Shown here piece by piece: positions 59,261 through 64,000 of a stretch of 64,000 nt of DNA. Origin of the DNA: Acidimicrobiales bacterium (GTDB lineage: Bacteria; Actinomycetota; Acidimicrobiia; Acidimicrobiales; Aldehydirespiratoraceae). Below the pieces are notes generated by a model that did no database searches, had not been told where the DNA came from, and worked only from the letters and a program-made list of their open reading frames with translations. The stretch is from positions 1,612,001 to 1,676,000 of the forward strand of contig JAWKIR010000002.1 of assembly GCA_041394245.1 (NCBI GenBank), written 5' to 3'. How positions within the stretch are numbered: the stretch's first letter is position 1; every line of letters starts with the position of its first letter. Both the position numbers and the translations under genes were made by a program.

Positions 59261-59904
59261 CCGAGCAGCTCCTCGAGGTCGGATCGCAACGGGTCGGCTT
59301 CGACGTCGGGGTTCCAGATCACCTTCAGGTTCCCCTGCCGGTCGATGCCGAGCAGCGTGGCGGTGTGGTCGACCTCGTAGAACCCGTCGTCCTCGGGTGG
59401 CTGCGGCTCGAAGAACACGCCATAGCTGGCCGCCACGTCGGCCACCGCGGCGACGTCACCGCCGACGCCGATGAATCGTTCGTCGAAGAACCGGAGGTAC
59501 TCGCCGAGACGCTCGAGGGTGTCGCGGGCCGGGTCGACGGAGATCATGAACAGCTGGACGTCGTCGCCTCGATCTCCGAGACCGTCGATGGCCCGGGCGG
59601 CCCGGCTCAGCGTGAGAGGGCACACATCGGGGCACGACGTGTAGCCGAAGTAGACGACGACCACCTTCCCCTCGTAGCGGTCGAGGTCCGCAGGTTCTCC
59701 GGAATCGAAGGAGAGGCCGGTGAAGTCCGGTGCCGGATCCGGATCGGCGAACGCGGTGCCGCTCCACGAGTGGGGCGCGACCTCGCGCACCACGAACACG
59801 AGCACGATCGCTCCGGCGGCGATCGCCAGCAGCATCGGCACGACCGTCCGCAGCAGACGGATCCAGAGCGGACGGGGATCGGCCACACCGGGAGCATCAG
59901 CCAT
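59257..59904 (-). CDS. SCO1/SenC-family copper assembly protein
   Basis: This is a 215-residue thioredoxin-fold protein with an N-terminal membrane helix (about 18-40). The copper/thiol motif CPDVC (C91, C95) and the distal ligand H180 in VDHTATLLG are all present, so it should bind copper and help build the CuA site of cytochrome oxidase. ATG 59904 overlaps the second SCO-like gene upstream by eight bases. PCu(A)C follows directly. Confidence 0.94.
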   Translation of the reverse strand: MADAPGVADPRPLWIRLLRTVVPMLLAIAAGAIVLVFVVREVAPHSWSGTAFADPDPAPDFTGLSFDSGEPADLDRYEGKVVVVYFGYTSCPDVCPLTLSRAARAIDGLGDRGDDVQLFMISVDPARDTLERLGEYLRFFDERFIGVGGDVAAVADVAASYGVFFEPQPPEDDGFYEVDHTATLLGIDRQGNLKVIWNPDVEADPLRSDLEELLG

Positions 59905-60538
59905 AGCAGGAGAAGAGGTGCGCGGCTTCGTAGGCGAGCCCGGCCGCGCCGGTGGAATGCCGCAGTTCCACACCCAGCGAGTCGATCTGGTTGACCATCT
60001 TCTCGGCGTCCTCGGCGAGCGTGCGATAGCGGTATTCGCCCCGGATGATGCCACTCCCGTCGACGAGCGCATAGCCGGGATCGAAGTCGACCTCGCCATT
60101 GTCGGACAGGTCGAAGTACTGACGGAATCCGGCACCGACGACGGTGCGCACACGATCGAGCGGCCCCCCGACCCAGATCCACTCCTCGCCGTCGGCACCA
60201 CTGGCCTCGGCCGCCGCGCCGAGGGCATCGGCGGTGGGGGCATCGGCCAACGCGATCGTGACGACGCGGAAGTCGACCTCACCGAGATCCACCTCGTCGG
60301 CAACCCTCGTCCTCACGTCGGCGAGGGTCGCGAAGATGTCGTCGCAACGCCGACCGCAGTCGAGGGGAGTGAACGAATACAGCGTCACCGTGCCCCTCGT
60401 GGTCTCGCTCGTGAACGTCGCGCCGGTCTGGTCGGTCATCGCGTAGCCGGGAGCGACCCGGATCCGGGGCAACACCTTGATCGGCTGGAGGATCGCGAAC
60501 GCGAGCGCGGCGCCGGCGATCACACCGCCGACCCACAT
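59897..60538 (-). CDS. SCO-like thioredoxin-fold protein lacking the copper-binding His
   Basis: This is a 213-residue protein that starts with a membrane helix (about 2-20; MWVGGVIAGAALAFA). It keeps the C-x3-C pair (C61, C65 in LDCGRRCDDIF), but where SCO has the DHT histidine it reads DFDPGYALVDGSG, with no His. It may act as a thiol reductase or redox partner rather than a copper carrier. ATG 60538 has AAGG about six bases upstream; earlier in-frame codons offer no good start. It overlaps the SCO1 gene by eight bases. Confidence 0.8.
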   Translation of the reverse strand: MWVGGVIAGAALAFAILQPIKVLPRIRVAPGYAMTDQTGATFTSETTRGTVTLYSFTPLDCGRRCDDIFATLADVRTRVADEVDLGEVDFRVVTIALADAPTADALGAAAEASGADGEEWIWVGGPLDRVRTVVGAGFRQYFDLSDNGEVDFDPGYALVDGSGIIRGEYRYRTLAEDAEKMVNQIDSLGVELRHSTGAAGLAYEAAHLFSCYG

Positions 60539-60576
60539 CAGGACCTTGGTCCACAGAGGGAACCGTCGACGATGAC

Positions 60577-60582
60577 TACCGT
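60577..60582 (+). promoter_or_regulatory. Putative -10 (TACCGT) for the small lipoprotein gene
   Basis: TACCGT ends seven bases before ATG 60590. It lies inside the region between ATG 60572 and ATG 60590 and so supports the shorter start. Confidence 0.45.
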
Positions 60583-60589
60583 CGGGGCC

Positions 60590-61006
60590 ATGCGCCGCAC
60601 CGTCACGCTCCTGGTCACCGCCCTGGTCCTCGCCGCCGTACCCGTCGCCACCGGATGCTCCGAACCCGGCACCGCTGTCGTCGACGGCGAGGGCATCCTC
60701 GGCACCTACACCGTCAACGGCATCGACGTCCGTGGCGAGGAGTACTCCGGAACCGTCGTGATCGATGCCACCGAGGTCGGCGACGAGTACCTCGTGCGCT
60801 GGCTGATCACCGGCACCCTCCAGGAGGGCATCGGTACCCTCACGGGCAACGAGTTCGAGGTCGAGTGGACGACCATCTCCGCGCCCGGCGGCGATGCGTC
60901 CGGCACCGCCCGCTACGTCCTGGCCGACAACGGCGACTTCATCGGTACCCGCACCATCGACGGCGTCGACGGGGTCGGGACCGAGACCATCTTCCAGAAG
61001 GCCTGA
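60590..61006 (+). CDS. Small hypothetical lipoprotein
   Basis: This 138-residue protein has a signal peptide and lipobox VATGC (Cys near 23), then a single small beta-rich domain (GTYTVNGIDVRGEEYSGTV; GTRTIDGVDGVGT) of about 110 residues. I recognise no family; the pattern of repeated G-T-Y/E strands suggests a lipocalin-like or META-like barrel. It lies on the opposite strand inside the respiratory cluster, convergent with the fusion gene and divergent from the SCO pair. A longer start at 60572 is possible. Confidence 0.68.
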   Translation: MRRTVTLLVTALVLAAVPVATGCSEPGTAVVDGEGILGTYTVNGIDVRGEEYSGTVVIDATEVGDEYLVRWLITGTLQEGIGTLTGNEFEVEWTTISAPGGDASGTARYVLADNGDFIGTRTIDGVDGVGTETIFQKA

Positions 61007-61038
61007 GCGCTCGGCGGGCTGGGTGTCGGGGCGCGTCG

Positions 61039-63222
61039 TCACGAGCTTCCCTCCAGCGTCAGCAGATACTCGACCAGCGAATCGATCTGGTACTCCGTGA
61101 GCCGCTCACCGTAGACAGGGAGCATCTGCCCGGCCGGCCACCCCTCGACCACATGGGCGTCGGGGTCGACGATCGACTCCCGGAGGTACTCCGCCGCGGT
61201 CATGCCCTCGACGGTGGAGCCGGCACGATCGGCCACGCCGTAGAGGGACGGGCCGACGTCGTCCACGCCGCGGTCGGTCGAGTGACAGATCGTGCAGCCA
61301 CCGATCCTCGCCTCGGTGAACACGGTGCGGCCGGCGGCGACGCCGGGCGGAGGCGGTACGTCGACGGCCGGCACGAGAAGTCGCTGCCCGGCGACGAGCT
61401 CGACGGCGTCGTCGAAGAGCACCGACCGGTCGTCGCCCTCGATGAGCACCACCTCGATGTCGTGACGGCCCGGCTCGAGCGTCGCGTCGACCGCGCCGGT
61501 CGCTACGCCGTCCCATTCGGCGAGACCGGCCCTGCGGACCTCGGCGCCGTCGACGGAGATCGACACCTCGGCGAGGTCCGCGCCGGCGCCCGACGCACCG
61601 TCCTGCCCTTCGAGTTGTGCGCCGGGACGGTGCGACACGACGACCCGCACACCGGCGCGCTCACCATCGCCACCGAACGGCAGCAGGGTTGCGGCGCCCA
61701 CGAGAAGGAGCGACACAGCGACGACTGCGGCGCCCACGAGTCGGGCCCGCCGCGATCCCGGCAGCTCCGACGCATCCGGGTCGGGCGCGGCGGCGGGCAA
61801 CTGGGCACCGCGGAGCGCACCGAGCTCGACATAGGTCTCGGTGGCGAGGCCGAGGTCCCGACGGGCCACATGCGGCGCCCGCTGTCCTTGCAGGCGTTCG
61901 TGGGTCAGCCGGTTCCCGATGCCGTAGCCGCACTCGCCCGGCGCGCAGCCGACGACGTCGACGGACACCGCACCGCGGGTCGTGAGCTCGTGAACGGCGG
62001 ACGGATGCATCGCCCCGGTGCACTCGACCTCGACGATGACCCCCTCGGGGCCGCCGCCACCGGTGTGGCGCGCCTGACGACGACAGGTGACGACGACCGC
62101 ACGTCCGGCACAGTCGACGGCGGCCGGCTCGGGCTGCCCCGGCATGGAGATGGCCCCGAACGAGCACGATCCGAGGCAGATGCCGCAGGCGACGCACGCG
62201 GCCGGATCGAGACGGGCCACCGACCGACCATCGGCGTTCTCGACCATCTCGAGGGCCAGATAGGGACAGTCGACGACACACAGGTCGCACCCCGTGCACG
62301 CGGCTTCGTCGATCGCCACGACGATGCCGGGCCGGTCGCGCAGCACCCACGGAATCGCGGCGACGGCGCCGCCCAGGAGCACCATTGCGGCGAGCACCAA
62401 CTCCCCCGCCGCCGAGCGCAGCGGTGGCAGCAGGAACAGCATGAACGGGTCGAGCGACATGTCCGGCAGGAGGCGGGCCGGGTCGGCCCTGCCGAGAAGA
62501 TCGGCGGGCACGATCAGCGAAAGGGCGAGAAGGCCGACAGCCATGGCGACCATCCAGTGGCGCGGTGGCACGATCGCCTGGCGACTCCGCCGCAGATGAC
62601 GCCAGATCGCCCAGCCGATGACGGCGGTGAGCCCGAGGTGGAGGAACCAGACGAAGAGGAAGAGTCCGGAGCCACCGGTGCCCTCGGCAGAGTCGAGCAT
62701 CGCCTGCCCGACTCGTGACGCCCCCCATCCCGTCCGCTCGATCAGGTTGGCGACGGCGCCGCCGATGGCCTGCGCCCGCTGGTCGCCGACGAGGGCGTAC
62801 CCCGTGACACCGGCCAGCCACACCAGACCGAGGGCGGCGACGCCGGTCAGCCACCGGAACCTCCGGCCGGCGGTGAATCGGCCGGCCACGAAGGTCCGCC
62901 ATGCGTGGACGGCCGTGGTGGCCACCAGGGCGGCCGACGAGTACCGGTGCACGGAGCGGACCACCCGTTGCACGGGATGGTCGGTGAGACGCTGGACCGA
63001 CTCGAACGACTCGACGAATCCGAACTCGAAGAACAGCGTGATGTAGACGCCCGACAGCACGACCACGACGAGCAGGAAGACACTGATGGTTCCGGCGTGG
63101 AGGAGCGGGTTCGCCCGGGCCGACCCGGTGGCGCGCCGCATCGCCGCGTCGGCCCGCGCGTCGAGCCGTTCGACGACTCGGCGGGCGGGTGACTCGTCGG
63201 GGGATGCGAGGCGGGACGACAT
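61039..63222 (-). CDS. Cytochrome b / dicluster ferredoxin / MvhD-like / cytochrome c fusion protein
   Basis: This is a 727-residue protein with four parts. (1) Membrane cytochrome b, residues 40-295: helices carry H92/H106 and H195/H209, each pair 13 residues apart, the bis-heme pattern of bc1/b6f; two more helices (about 225-243, 274-292) recall subunit IV. (2) A 2[4Fe-4S] ferredoxin: C309, C312, C315, C319 and C343, C346, C349, C353. (3) An MvhD/FlpD-like delta domain: C371, C380, C401, and GCAPGECGYGIGN with C426 and C431. (4) A membrane helix (about 496-514), a beta-rich domain and a mono-heme cytochrome c with CTICH (643-647) and M700 as likely axial ligand. It lies 13 bases after oxidase subunit I. 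It probably links quinol, a low-potential partner and the oxidase (inference). Confidence 0.85.
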   Translation of the reverse strand: MSSRLASPDESPARRVVERLDARADAAMRRATGSARANPLLHAGTISVFLLVVVVLSGVYITLFFEFGFVESFESVQRLTDHPVQRVVRSVHRYSSAALVATTAVHAWRTFVAGRFTAGRRFRWLTGVAALGLVWLAGVTGYALVGDQRAQAIGGAVANLIERTGWGASRVGQAMLDSAEGTGGSGLFLFVWFLHLGLTAVIGWAIWRHLRRSRQAIVPPRHWMVAMAVGLLALSLIVPADLLGRADPARLLPDMSLDPFMLFLLPPLRSAAGELVLAAMVLLGGAVAAIPWVLRDRPGIVVAIDEAACTGCDLCVVDCPYLALEMVENADGRSVARLDPAACVACGICLGSCSFGAISMPGQPEPAAVDCAGRAVVVTCRRQARHTGGGGPEGVIVEVECTGAMHPSAVHELTTRGAVSVDVVGCAPGECGYGIGNRLTHERLQGQRAPHVARRDLGLATETYVELGALRGAQLPAAAPDPDASELPGSRRARLVGAAVVAVSLLLVGAATLLPFGGDGERAGVRVVVSHRPGAQLEGQDGASGAGADLAEVSISVDGAEVRRAGLAEWDGVATGAVDATLEPGRHDIEVVLIEGDDRSVLFDDAVELVAGQRLLVPAVDVPPPPGVAAGRTVFTEARIGGCTICHSTDRGVDDVGPSLYGVADRAGSTVEGMTAAEYLRESIVDPDAHVVEGWPAGQMLPVYGERLTEYQIDSLVEYLLTLEGSS

Positions 63223-63235
63223 CGAGACGACGTCG

Positions 63236-64000
63236 CTACCAGGGGGTGAAGTCGGTGCCGGGGGCGTTCAGGTTCATGTTGAGGATCTGGTCGACGAGTT
63301 GGGGTCCGTAGGCGAACACCAGCAGGGCTGCGGCCGCGATCAGCCACGGCTTGAACCGGTCGAGCCAGTCCGGCGTGAGCTGTGGGCTCCGGATCGATTC
63401 GGCGATCGGGACCGTGGGCACGAGTTCGGCGGCGACCTTCGGTCCTCGCACCGTCTTGATCACGATGGTCACGTAGGTCAGCACGGAGACGAGCAGGATC
63501 GCCCCACCGATCGACACCCGCATCAGGTGGCCGTCCCACGACTCCGGAACGTAGGGAGCGTCGCCGAGCGCCGTGCGGCGGGGCGCTCCCAGCAACCCGA
63601 GCATGTGCATCGCGTTGGAGAAGATGATCATGCCGACGAACCACGTCCATGCCTGGAACAGGGCCACCTTCGGGCTCCACAGCTCCTTCCCGGTCAGGTA
63701 GGGGATCATCCAGTAGGTGATGCCGATGAACGACAGCGTCACGGCCGTTGCCACGGTCAGATGGAAGTGACCGGGCACCCAGGCAGTGTTGTGGATCACC
63801 AGATTGAGGTTGTACGACGCGTTGGTCAGACCACCGATACCGCCGAACATGAACAGGATCGCAGCCAGCAGCTGGGCGGTGACGGACGGATCGTTCCACG
63901 GCAGCGACCGGATCCAGCCGACCAGACCGGTGCCGCCCCGCTTGCGGCCGGCGTACTCCAACGAGGCGATCACCGTGAACGCCGTGATCATCGACGGGAA
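63236..64000 (-). CDS. Heme-copper oxidase subunit I, type B (ba3-like), partial
   Basis: These are the C-terminal 254 residues of a cytochrome oxidase subunit I whose 5' part lies beyond the window. The segment HNTAWVPGHFHLTV carries the HxH heme ligands (residues 78 and 80 of the visible part). This wording, and the WMIPYLTGKELW that follows, is closer to type B (ba3) oxidases than to type A, which has HDTYFVVAHFHYV. About six membrane helices are visible. It reduces O2 at the heme-copper centre. The fusion protein follows after 13 bases, and SCO and PCu(A)C genes lie downstream, so the locus is a respiratory module. Confidence 0.9.
   Translation of the reverse strand, partial: FPSMITAFTVIASLEYAGRKRGGTGLVGWIRSLPWNDPSVTAQLLAAILFMFGGIGGLTNASYNLNLVIHNTAWVPGHFHLTVATAVTLSFIGITYWMIPYLTGKELWSPKVALFQAWTWFVGMIIFSNAMHMLGLLGAPRRTALGDAPYVPESWDGHLMRVSIGGAILLVSVLTYVTIVIKTVRGPKVAAELVPTVPIAESIRSPQLTPDWLDRFKPWLIAAAALLVFAYGPQLVDQILNMNLNAPGTDFTPW

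Overview
The window is high-GC DNA with dense, mostly minus-strand genes. Many genes overlap by ATGA or GTGA, and many have a TAnnnT-like -10 placed 6-10 nt from the start codon, which suggests leaderless mRNAs. The gene content (LexA/RecA SOS system, adenosylcobalamin-dependent ribonucleotide reductase, glucosyl-3-phosphoglycerate synthase, succinylase DAP pathway) and the order dapA-rnj-ftsK / rimO-pgsA-cinA / recA / miaB-miaA-dapF-hflX / lexA-LysM point to an actinobacterium. I infer Acidimicrobiia-like, possibly marine (SAM-I/IV-type riboswitch, DmdC-like acyl-CoA dehydrogenase, alkylsulfatase). I see no phage, transposon, CRISPR, rRNA or tRNA.

Layout. 1-6.4 kb: a partial Fpg/Nei-like glycosylase, metX-metZ behind a SAM riboswitch, an orphan N6-adenine methyltransferase and a DEAD-box helicase. 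6.4-24.5 kb: housekeeping and accessory genes (alkyltransferase-like protein, class III cyclase, serine hydrolase, kinase-like protein, lgt, acyl-CoA dehydrogenase, BrkB-type protein, L,D-transpeptidase, MBL protein, gpgS, DUF2207 protein, K+ channel, alkylsulfatase, nrdJ). 24.5-38.5 kb: the SOS/DAP/tRNA-modification block. lexA faces away from a LysM gene across three LexA boxes. An operon-like minus-strand run goes miaB, a degenerate APH-fold protein, miaA, dapF, hflX, dapC, a membrane protein, dapD, dapE. recA has its own perfect LexA box. 38.5-47.5 kb: msrB, a second DEAD-box helicase, hydrolases, and a methyltransferase-cinA-pgsA-rimO block. 47.5-53.6 kb: an accessory redox island inserted between rimO and ftsK, with an OmpR-type two-component system, two secreted low-complexity proteins, ApbE, a bis-His membrane heme protein and a Na+/Ca2+ exchanger-like protein. 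53.6-58.8 kb: ftsK, rnj, dapA. 58.8-64 kb: a respiratory module with a PCu(A)C chaperone, two SCO-like proteins, a 727-residue cytochrome b / 2[4Fe-4S] / MvhD-like / cytochrome c fusion, and a type-B-looking oxidase subunit I that runs off the window.

The most unusual object is the fusion protein at 61039-63222. It joins a complete bis-heme cytochrome b four-helix pattern, a dicluster ferredoxin, an MvhD/FlpD-like cysteine domain and a cytochrome c in one chain, with no Rieske gene in view, next to an oxidase. Also notable are the ApbE/heme-protein island without a recognisable flavinylated partner, a four-copy DnaA-box-like array before nrdJ, and a catalytically degenerate kinase-fold protein coupled between miaB and miaA.
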